Virus record (IMG/VR): IMGVR_UViG_3300037584_006704
Coordinates: 1 to 22,842 of that record
DNA: 22,842 nucleotides
Reading direction: 5' to 3' (one strand)
From: a virus
Shown here piece after piece: positions 1 to 6,031 of this stretch. A program made the translations under genes and the position numbers. Numbering within the stretch: the stretch's first letter is position 1; each line of letters opens with the position of its first letter. The notes beneath the pieces were generated by a model, which worked only from the letters and a program-made list of their open reading frames with translations, was not told the origin of the DNA and searched no databases.

Positions 1-1044
1 ATTATCAACATTTCTTTTCAAGAAATCTTCAATTAATTCATTCTGATAATTAACATCTCTTACATCACCAATGTCTAATTTATTCTCTCTATCATCACCA
101 ATGGATATATTATCTTGTCTTTCCGTTACTATCTCTTTTAACTTCGGATATTGTTTTCTTAAACCAATTTGTATATCTTTGATTTGTTCCAATGTAGTGT
201 TTGTAAATTTAATTTTTACTCTACCTTTTGGTGGCATGAATGTCAACTCATATGGTTTACCAGTTGTTGAGTTTTTTATCTCACCATCCACTACATTTAA
301 TATTTTATATCCATAATCATTCTCCACTTGATGATATGTGGCTTTTCTTTTCTCTACATCCCATAATAAGAATCCGTGGCTTGGTTCTTCTGAATAATTC
401 TGTTGAATCAATGAACCAGGATACGCAATAGTTTCTTCTTCATTTAAGAATTGTCGTTTGTGAATATCACCCAACAACACCATATCATATCCAGCAAATG
501 TGTCATTCGTCACTCTATCATCTTGGACTTGGAATCCATTATCATAAAAGTGTTTATCCACTCCACCGTGAAATAAAGCTATCGATGTGTTTTTTAAATC
601 TTTTGGATTCGGTATTGTATCTGTTATTTGTTTACCTTCTTTATCAATATCAAAAATAGATAATGTAGCAAAGTCAATATTATCCATATTGTACACACCT
701 GTCTTTTTCCAATAATGTAAATTAGGTGTAATCTTCTGAACTAAATCCACAATAGGTGAAAGTGTATCTTCTCTTGATTTATTATTTAAATTACAATCGT
801 GATTACCTGGTATGACAATCGTGGGAGCAATCTTACATAACTCTAAAAAGAAGTTTGCAACCATTCTGACTTCTTCAGGTGAGGTATCCAATTTTCCGTG
901 AACCACATCACCACCAATATAGATAGCATCTGGTTTTAAATCTTTTAATTGTTTATATAGTTTTTTAAATACTTGTCTGTATTCTACGAAACGATGTAAC
1001 TTACGAATGTGTATGTCTGCTAAATGAGCTATTGTTTTAATCAA
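1..1044 (-). CDS. 47: gp47-like recombination endonuclease subunit (SbcD/Mre11 family), 3' end outside window
   Basis: This is a calcineurin-like metallophosphoesterase, the nuclease half of the gp46/gp47 (SbcCD, Rad50/Mre11) complex that resects DNA ends for phage recombination and recombination-dependent replication. I read 348 codons with no stop up to the left edge. The metal-binding motifs are in family order: D10-x-H12 (ADIHIRK), GGD at 44-46 followed by H49 and G50, GNHD at 80-83, H159 in LFHGG, and GDIH at 192-195. T4 gp47 has 339 residues, so little of the C-terminus should be missing. The start is TTG: an in-frame TAA lies directly upstream, and GGAG sits 7 bases before the TTG. It overlaps the phosphomannomutase gene by 8 bases, which suggests translational coupling. 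A gp46 (SbcC) partner would be expected beyond the left edge, but that is inference. The family call is firm; the exact gp47 orthology is very likely. Confidence 0.87.
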   Translation of the reverse strand, partial: MIKTIAHLADIHIRKLHRFVEYRQVFKKLYKQLKDLKPDAIYIGGDVVHGKLDTSPEEVRMVANFFLELCKIAPTIVIPGNHDCNLNNKSREDTLSPIVDLVQKITPNLHYWKKTGVYNMDNIDFATLSIFDIDKEGKQITDTIPNPKDLKNTSIALFHGGVDKHFYDNGFQVQDDRVTNDTFAGYDMVLLGDIHKRQFLNEEETIAYPGSLIQQNYSEEPSHGFLLWDVEKRKATYHQVENDYGYKILNVVDGEIKNSTTGKPYELTFMPPKGRVKIKFTNTTLEQIKDIQIGLRKQYPKLKEIVTERQDNISIGDDRENKLDIGDVRDVNYQNELIEDFLKRNVDN

Positions 1045-1771
1045 TTAAATTCTCCAATATTTCTTGTGTTTGTTTCCAACCATTTGTTTGAAATGTATAA
1101 CAATTATTTGTTTCTTCCATTAATTTTGCAAGTGGATAATCGTTTCCACCCTCTTTTGTTCTATCACCTATGAAAATATATTCATTTGGCTCACTAAATG
1201 GAATAGCAAAATCAGTTTCTATGTGTTCAAATATTTGTGATTTATCCATTCCTTTGGGATAAATATCAATTGATATTTGTCCACCCAAAACAGCATCTAA
1301 ATCTTTAAACTTGTTTTTCAAAAATGTACTAATCTTTTTTCTTTCACCTTTTTCATTATCCCATTTAAAAAAATGTTCTCTTTGTTCTTGATTACAATTC
1401 CTACCCACGATACTAAAGTTTACCATTGAACCTCTATCTTCAATATGATTACCATAACGATGTGGATATGAACTACTCATCAATACAATATCTAAAGCAT
1501 TTTTAAGTTTTGAAGTTAATTCAAACTTGTTATCATAAATTAATTCATTATCTCTCCACATTTGATTTCCACAACAGGTGAATATAGCTTCTGCTCTATC
1601 TATATAAGCAGTTGGTAATTGTTCTTTTGTTTTATCTAAATCACTACCTGTAACTAAATAGTAGTTATTTCTTTCACTCCACTTATCAAAGTATTTAGCA
1701 AACTCCTCTGTCATTCTTAATCGTGATGGTGTTAATGTCCCATCTACATCAAATATGTATATCTTACCCAT
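1037..1771 (-). CDS. Eukaryotic-type phosphomannomutase-like HAD phosphatase
   Basis: This 244-residue protein belongs to the HAD superfamily with a IIB-type cap and resembles eukaryotic phosphomannomutase (PMM, about 246-250 residues), which interconverts mannose-6-phosphate and mannose-1-phosphate. The catalytic loop is FDVDGTLTPSR, with D8 as nucleophile and D10 as acid/base. TGSD at 41-44 followed by K47 and EQL matches the PMM GGSD..K..EQL region. The cap carries EDRGSMVNFS then GRNC (about 111-126), matching PMM's RNGMLNVSP.GR substrate-binding stretch. GGQIS at 163-167, D169, P172, D176 and K177 follow, then the Mg site GDRTKEGGND at 202-211. PMM usually has GWDK where this has GMDK. 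It sits between primase and gp47, overlapping both by 8 bases, with AGGA 7 bases before its ATG. A role in making a GDP-sugar or in scavenging phosphate or sugar is inference. A sugar-phosphate or nucleotide phosphatase of the same fold is the alternative. Confidence 0.8.
   Translation of the reverse strand: MGKIYIFDVDGTLTPSRLRMTEEFAKYFDKWSERNNYYLVTGSDLDKTKEQLPTAYIDRAEAIFTCCGNQMWRDNELIYDNKFELTSKLKNALDIVLMSSSYPHRYGNHIEDRGSMVNFSIVGRNCNQEQREHFFKWDNEKGERKKISTFLKNKFKDLDAVLGGQISIDIYPKGMDKSQIFEHIETDFAIPFSEPNEYIFIGDRTKEGGNDYPLAKLMEETNNCYTFQTNGWKQTQEILENLID
1052..1055 (-). promoter_or_regulatory. Ribosome binding site that fixes the TTG start of gp47
   Basis: GGAG on the minus strand lies 7 bases before the TTG at 1044, inside the last codons of the phosphomannomutase gene. 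An in-frame TAA at 1045-1047 leaves no earlier start, and no ATG is close downstream before the conserved D-x-H motif. Confidence 0.7.
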
Positions 1772-2684
1772 ATAATCTTCCTTTTATTATATCTGAAAAT
1801 GTTGATTGTTGTGTTGAGTTGAGTAACTCCCAAAATTTTGTAAAACCTAATTCTGATGGGTCTTTGTCTTTCATATTTAATAAGTATGTTGAAATTCCAT
1901 AATCCATTAAAAACTTAGATAATTTGATTGCATCTTGCCTAGCGTCTTCATCTAATGCTACATATATTGTTTTTACTTTCTTTTCCACTAATCTTGTTAC
2001 CAATGTTTTACTTGGAAACTTTCCTAATAAAGGAATAGCATTATTTCTAATAGCTATAGCATCAAATACTCCCTCAACTAAAACAATGGGTTCATTCCAA
2101 TTTATAAACATTTCAAAACATACTGTATCTTTTGACATCGGTGGATTCTTATATTTAAAATTTGAATTTGGAAACATATCTCTTGCTATGAAATAATTCA
2201 ATTTACCATCTGCATCATAACTTGGTATGATAATACGATTAGCATACCCATTAGAAGAACAATAACCTATAGAATAACGAAGAATATCTATCCCACCTAT
2301 CCCTCTTCTCTTCAAATAACTAATTGCATTTTTATACAATGGGTCGGTTGATGGTTTCCAAAGTGGTTGATAACATTGAGGTAGGGAAACATTGTATTCT
2401 GTTTTTTCATCTTTTTCATTTTTAACACCTTTGTAATCACCAAGTATTTTCAATACCTCTGATATGATTTGTTTAGGTGCGTTTATCTTACGAAGTAATA
2501 TACCAATCTTATGTCCACCTTGATTACAAACCCAACAATGCCACTTTTGTGTTTCAAAGTTTACTTGAAGTTTTTTCTTGTGATGATTACAGAAAGGACA
2601 ATGGAAAGCATGTTCACCACCTTTCATTTCATAACTTGGATATAAAACTTTTTCTAATAATTTAACTAATTCGTATTTATACAT
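1764..2684 (-). CDS. DNA primase, short DnaG type
   Basis: This protein makes RNA primers for lagging-strand synthesis. Its 306 residues hold an N-terminal zinc ribbon (C29, C32, C50, C53 in CPFC and CWVC), a middle catalytic segment (RIIIPSYDADGKLNYFIARD, about 150-169), and a TOPRIM domain. The TOPRIM motifs are VEGVFD at 203-208 (E204, D208), the aspartate pair in LDED at 244-247, and KDPSELG at 274-280. It lacks a C-terminal helicase-binding domain or a fused helicase, so a separate gp41-like helicase is expected elsewhere. The ATG at 2684 is preferred because residues before the zinc ribbon fit the usual short DnaG N-terminus. No Shine-Dalgarno sequence precedes it, unlike most other genes here, and a sigma70-like promoter places the predicted transcript start at about this ATG. 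The stop overlaps the phosphomannomutase start by 8 bases. It is functionally equivalent to T4 gp61, though of uncertain orthology. Confidence 0.87.
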   Translation of the reverse strand: MYKYELVKLLEKVLYPSYEMKGGEHAFHCPFCNHHKKKLQVNFETQKWHCWVCNQGGHKIGILLRKINAPKQIISEVLKILGDYKGVKNEKDEKTEYNVSLPQCYQPLWKPSTDPLYKNAISYLKRRGIGGIDILRYSIGYCSSNGYANRIIIPSYDADGKLNYFIARDMFPNSNFKYKNPPMSKDTVCFEMFINWNEPIVLVEGVFDAIAIRNNAIPLLGKFPSKTLVTRLVEKKVKTIYVALDEDARQDAIKLSKFLMDYGISTYLLNMKDKDPSELGFTKFWELLNSTQQSTFSDIIKGRLYG

Positions 2685-2691
2685 TTAATAC

Positions 2692-2720
2692 AATATACGA
2701 AAGTTTTGGAAATAAATCAA
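2692..2720 (-). promoter_or_regulatory. Sigma70-like promoter for the primase-PMM-gp47 cluster, possibly leaderless
   Basis: On the minus strand a -35 box TTGATT (2715-2720, 4 of 6 matches to TTGACA) is followed by exactly 17 bases and a -10 box TATATT (2692-2697, 5 of 6 matches). The -35 box overlaps the TGA stop of the RuvC gene. A start 7 bases past the -10 box falls at about 2685, directly before the primase ATG, which would give a leaderless mRNA. The lack of any GGAG-like site before that ATG fits. AT-rich DNA yields such boxes by chance, so this is a prediction. Confidence 0.45.
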
Positions 2721-3226
2721 GCTTTTTTTTCAAAAAGTGACATAACCAATCCATCATACATATCGATATTTCTTTTATCCCAATTTCCTCGTTTGGTTTC
2801 TTTACACCATTTTTTAGTATTGTACATTTTTTCTATTTCTTCTTGTACAAATTGTTTTGCTTTTTTACCCTTGACTCTTGCTTTTCCAAACACTTGTTTT
2901 CTAGCAGTCATTGGATTTATACTATGTACATCAAAGTCAAAGTTTTCTAACATAAAACACAATATAGCATTAAACTTTGCTAACTTGATAATAACTTGTT
3001 GTGAAGTTCTTCCACCAGCAAATCCTGATAGATTGTCTTCAATGTTAATATTAATAACATCATCAATATACGGACTCTCATGAATAAATCCAAGAACTTT
3101 TTGAACTTTTTCTTTGGGTGTTTTTTCTTTTTTGATGTCGATGAATCCCATATCGAGAATCTTCTTATCTTCTGTGAATGCATATCCCACACAAGTCGTG
3201 GATGCATCTAATCCTAATGTAACCAT
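2717..3226 (-). CDS. RuvC-type Holliday-junction resolvase
   Basis: This 169-residue protein has the size and the four acidic catalytic positions of RuvC: D7 in LGLDAST, E63 in NIEDNLSGF, and D155 and D158 in NIDMYDG. E. coli RuvC has D7, E66, D138 and D141, so the spacing of the last pair is identical. The predicted activity is symmetrical cleavage of four-way junctions, either in recombination or to clear branched DNA before packaging, the late job of endonuclease VII (gp49) in T4. Its AGGAG ribosome site overlaps the TAG stop of the preceding structural gene, with 5 bases to the ATG. It is therefore almost certainly read on the late structural transcript. The C-terminus ends in an A8 run (FEKKA). 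RNase H-fold relatives such as poxvirus-like resolvases cannot be excluded, but the junction-nuclease call is solid. Confidence 0.82.
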   Translation of the reverse strand: MVTLGLDASTTCVGYAFTEDKKILDMGFIDIKKEKTPKEKVQKVLGFIHESPYIDDVININIEDNLSGFAGGRTSQQVIIKLAKFNAILCFMLENFDFDVHSINPMTARKQVFGKARVKGKKAKQFVQEEIEKMYNTKKWCKETKRGNWDKRNIDMYDGLVMSLFEKKA

Positions 3227-3233
3227 TTGTCTC

Positions 3234-4118
3234 CTATAAGTCTAATTTTAGATTAAATCGTAAGTTAATTTTATCACTTTTTTTTATTGGTTTAGGTAGT
3301 TTTGCTTGGATAACCGGCTCCTCAAATTCATTATCTTGATATAAATTTATTGTTGTAATATATGGTTGAAAGTTACTACCAGTAAAAGGTGAAGCTAAAG
3401 TTGATGTAGCTAAATCGAAAGGATTTAAATCAGTTGTTAAAACGTTTCTTACAGAATAGTTCATGGTATAATTATATTCATCTGGTAATAATGTCAAAGC
3501 GTATTCATGTGTTGTTATTTTATGTACAGAATCAAATTTTAAATCAAAATTTGTAGCTAAATCTGAATAATCTACACTACCACTCCATGAACCTGTTTCT
3601 GTAATTACCGCTAAACCCTTATCATAAAATATATTACCAACATAATTATCAGATGATGAAGCGTTTGTATTACTTTGTGAGTGATGTGCATTAGTAGAAT
3701 ATAAATTCCCAAATTTATCATCAATTATAATTGGATTATTACCACCGTTATCTGAATTATTTAAATCTACAATTTGAAAGCTTCCTCTTTTAATTTCCTC
3801 ACCATAATACTTAGATGGTATTTGTATTATAGAACTACTTGGATAACCATGATACTTTGTTAAAAATTGTGAATTATTAGATTTAACTAATGAAAAATTA
3901 TTTGCTGGTTTTTCAAATTTGTTTTCGTTTGGATACATTGGTGAACCACTTGTATAAAATAAAACATTTAGTGATTGCCAATAATTATTATTTATGGAAC
4001 CTGATACTATTTTTATCGATTGTATACCGATTGAAGATGTTGTAAGATTTTGAGTAAAATTTGTTAAATTACTTTTAATTACAGTTGATGATTTATCAAT
4101 CTCCTTAAATACATGCAT
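3234..4118 (-). CDS. Virion structural protein (294 aa) with LY-type C-terminal motif
   Basis: I do not recognise a named T4 counterpart. The 294-residue protein is rich in Ser, Asn, Thr and Tyr, has no membrane segment or signal peptide, and looks beta-structured. Its last 40 residues (TINLYQDNEFEEPVIQAKLPKPIKK, then alternating hydrophobics ending in LKLDL) match in pattern the C-terminus of the neighbouring 367-residue protein. This pattern (LY, a short acidic turn, A-KL-P-KK, then a beta strand) occurs in structural proteins of marine T4-like phages. The start at 4118 gives MHVFKEIDKS. It has only a weak ribosome site, a GATGGG stretch 11 bases below the upstream gene, so coupled translation is likely. 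It is the last structural gene before the RuvC resolvase. It is probably a tail, baseplate or virion-surface component; no enzymatic motif was seen. Confidence 0.6.
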   Translation of the reverse strand: MHVFKEIDKSSTVIKSNLTNFTQNLTTSSIGIQSIKIVSGSINNNYWQSLNVLFYTSGSPMYPNENKFEKPANNFSLVKSNNSQFLTKYHGYPSSSIIQIPSKYYGEEIKRGSFQIVDLNNSDNGGNNPIIIDDKFGNLYSTNAHHSQSNTNASSSDNYVGNIFYDKGLAVITETGSWSGSVDYSDLATNFDLKFDSVHKITTHEYALTLLPDEYNYTMNYSVRNVLTTDLNPFDLATSTLASPFTGSNFQPYITTINLYQDNEFEEPVIQAKLPKPIKKSDKINLRFNLKLDL

Positions 4119-4129
4119 AACAACCCATC

Positions 4130-5233
4130 TTAATAAGTTAATTTAACTTTTATTGTAGCTTCTGAACTAAAGTTTTTCTTCAATGGTGTTGATAGGTTAC
4201 CTACTGCGACCATTTCTCCATCATTATTATATAATTGTACAGATGTAATAAATGTAGTAGGACTACCTTTCATATTCTTTTTTCTTAATTCATTTAAGGA
4301 GCCAGAAACAAATGTTGGATTATTTGAAAAGTTCATTTGTCCACTTCTAACTCTACAAAAATATTGAGCACTTATCTGGTCTTCCTCATCTCTGAATGTT
4401 AATGAACCTCCACCTCCAGCACTTAAACAATTTATAAACCTTAATGCTGTACTTTCATTTGCATTTGTATCAGTTGAAGTGTGAAAACCTTGATGGTCTG
4501 TACTATCAAACGTGACAGCAGTATTGTTTCCATCACTTTTTCCAGGTATTGAAGCAGATAACTCTTGTTGACTCAATACTAAAATTCCCATATCAGGATA
4601 AAAGAAACCAAAATTTCTAGCAGTTGATTCACTAACAACTGTTCCAGCTGCTCCACTAACGATATTATATCTATCCCCAACAGGAGTTGCGGTTGGACTA
4701 TTATTCACACTATCATCTGTTAATTCAAGTAGTGTACCTGCAGTACCAGCTGCGGTTGAACCGCTTAATGCAATTGTCCAAGTTCCTTTATTAATTCTAT
4801 CTTTCATATTAGAGCGTCTAGCTGAAAGAACAAATATTTCATTGTCTTTTCCACTTGTTATAGCACTATCACTTGCAGGAGATGAAATAACAAATCCACC
4901 AGTAACTTCTGTAGGAGCCAGAAGTATACTAGCGTATTGTTTATAAATAGCTTCTGTTTCTGATTTTGTATTAGGTTCAATCAACGAACCATGACCCTCT
5001 GTATCACCGAACGCAACATTAAATTCTTGAACAGTTGGTGTTGAAGAATGTGCTATACCAAAGAAATATGTTTCATTGGTCGCTTGTCCGGTCTGTGATG
5101 ATGAAACTGTATTAGAACCTGCTAAAGTTACTGTTCCATCTGAAAAATAAGGACTAGTTACTTTTTCCGTTTGAGAAATTTTATCCATACCCTCCGTTGA
5201 ATCTAAATTTATGTTTCCGCCTGCTATAGCCAT
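4130..5233 (-). CDS. Virion structural protein (367 aa)
   Basis: This is a Gly/Ser/Thr-rich 367-residue protein with no signal peptide or membrane segment. The N-terminus (MAIAGGNINLDSTEGMDKIS) and the central part, with short polar repeats, suggest a beta-rich particle protein. The C-terminal motif at about 330-367 (SVQLYNNDGEMVAVGNLSTP, then LKKNF and a strand ending KVKLTY) parallels the end of the 294-residue neighbour. AGGAG lies 8 bases before the ATG, a strong ribosome site. The gene follows the 231-residue structural gene after 27 bases, so the three small structural genes form one expression unit. I associate proteins of this look with uncultured marine myophages, where they are annotated only as structural; a tail-fibre or virion-decoration role is inference. 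Confidence 0.6.
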   Translation of the reverse strand: MAIAGGNINLDSTEGMDKISQTEKVTSPYFSDGTVTLAGSNTVSSSQTGQATNETYFFGIAHSSTPTVQEFNVAFGDTEGHGSLIEPNTKSETEAIYKQYASILLAPTEVTGGFVISSPASDSAITSGKDNEIFVLSARRSNMKDRINKGTWTIALSGSTAAGTAGTLLELTDDSVNNSPTATPVGDRYNIVSGAAGTVVSESTARNFGFFYPDMGILVLSQQELSASIPGKSDGNNTAVTFDSTDHQGFHTSTDTNANESTALRFINCLSAGGGGSLTFRDEEDQISAQYFCRVRSGQMNFSNNPTFVSGSLNELRKKNMKGSPTTFITSVQLYNNDGEMVAVGNLSTPLKKNFSSEATIKVKLTY

Positions 5234-5260
5234 TTATTAATCTCCTAATTTACTAATTTA

Positions 5261-5956
5261 TTAACTTTTAATATTTTGTGCAAGTACTGCTCTTTGATTT
5301 TTAGTAATATTATTCACAACTCTAAATGAATTGTAAGCACCTGTTTCAATGTGAACTACATAAACAAAAGTTTCTTTACCAGCTGTATCTTGTTGTAGTG
5401 GATTTAAATTGAATGAATTTCCACTAAAACCATATCTTCTAGCATTTGGGATATCTTGTTCTTGTAAAAATTGTCTACTAGTACCACTAATGATTTCACC
5501 ACCCTTACCACCATTAACTATACTAGTATCTTGAATTACAAAATAATATTGGTCACCACCAATTGTGGCTTGTGTACTTGAGTAACCCACTAAATTAACA
5601 TTAATAGTTCCATTTTGACTACCCTCTGTAAATGTTATTAGATTTGTACCTGTTGAATCCAATCCACCTAATACTAACGCTGGTACTGCGATACTATTTT
5701 GTCCTAAACTAATTAATCTATTTCTTAAATTATATTCTGCATGAACACTCGCTTCTAATTGTGGTAAATTTTCAATAGCTTCACCATAAAAAGCAGAACC
5801 ACTTGGATGGTCTGTATTCCAAAGTGTATAATCCACACCTGTATCTGATAATGTAAATGAACTAATATTTAAATTACCACCTTCTTTTAAAATCTCACGA
5901 CCTTTTTTTGTCAGTACTGCATCAACCGTAATTGATGAATTGTCTAAATATCCCAT
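5261..5956 (-). CDS. Conserved marine-phage virion structural protein (231 aa)
   Basis: The N-terminus (MGYLDNSSITVDAVLTKKGR, then EILKEGG) is a hallmark of a structural protein family common in marine T4-like phages. The typical follow-up is present: a strand ending in SDTGVDYTLW, then an NTDHPSGSAFYGEAIENLPQ segment at about 47-66. No catalytic motif, signal peptide or membrane segment is present. The exact place in the virion is not established to my knowledge. AGGAG lies about 6 bases before the ATG. This is the first gene after the only sizeable gap in the window (75 bases), so it may begin a separate late transcript that continues through the 367- and 294-residue genes into RuvC. Confidence 0.7.
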   Translation of the reverse strand: MGYLDNSSITVDAVLTKKGREILKEGGNLNISSFTLSDTGVDYTLWNTDHPSGSAFYGEAIENLPQLEASVHAEYNLRNRLISLGQNSIAVPALVLGGLDSTGTNLITFTEGSQNGTINVNLVGYSSTQATIGGDQYYFVIQDTSIVNGGKGGEIISGTSRQFLQEQDIPNARRYGFSGNSFNLNPLQQDTAGKETFVYVVHIETGAYNSFRVVNNITKNQRAVLAQNIKS

Positions 5957-6031
5957 TGTTTTCTCCTATGTAGAAATACTTTAATTCATATATAAATATT
6001 ATAAAAATAAAAAAATAATCAAATTTATATT
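5957..6031 (-). promoter_or_regulatory. 75-base AT-rich intergenic gap, possible T4-like late promoter
   Basis: This is the longest non-coding stretch here and is almost entirely A and T until the AGGAG ribosome site of the 231-residue gene. On the minus strand it holds TATAAATT at 6022-6029, one base from the T4 late promoter TATAAATA, and a TATAAT at 5998-6003 whose upstream TTGATT is only 13 bases away, which is poor spacing. No convincing terminator hairpin is seen. Its position in front of three small, probably abundant virion genes makes a late promoter plausible, but base composition alone could produce these matches. Confidence 0.3.

Noticed and set aside
2674-2681. Exact T4 late promoter box TATAAATA on the minus strand
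   Set aside because: It is formed by codons 2-4 of the primase (Tyr-Lys-Tyr), so transcription from it would miss the start. Probably coincidence.
2721-2740. Possible terminator or slippage site at the end of RuvC
   Set aside because: The CTTTTT-GAAA-AAAAAG hairpin has a single G:C pair and no T-tract after it. The A8 run could only add about a dozen residues by frameshifting, with no supporting signal.
2706-3083. 125-codon open frame on the plus strand
   Set aside because: It is antisense to the RuvC catalytic region. The hydrophobic translation is what antisense of a Lys-rich AT-rich gene gives; no ribosome site was seen.
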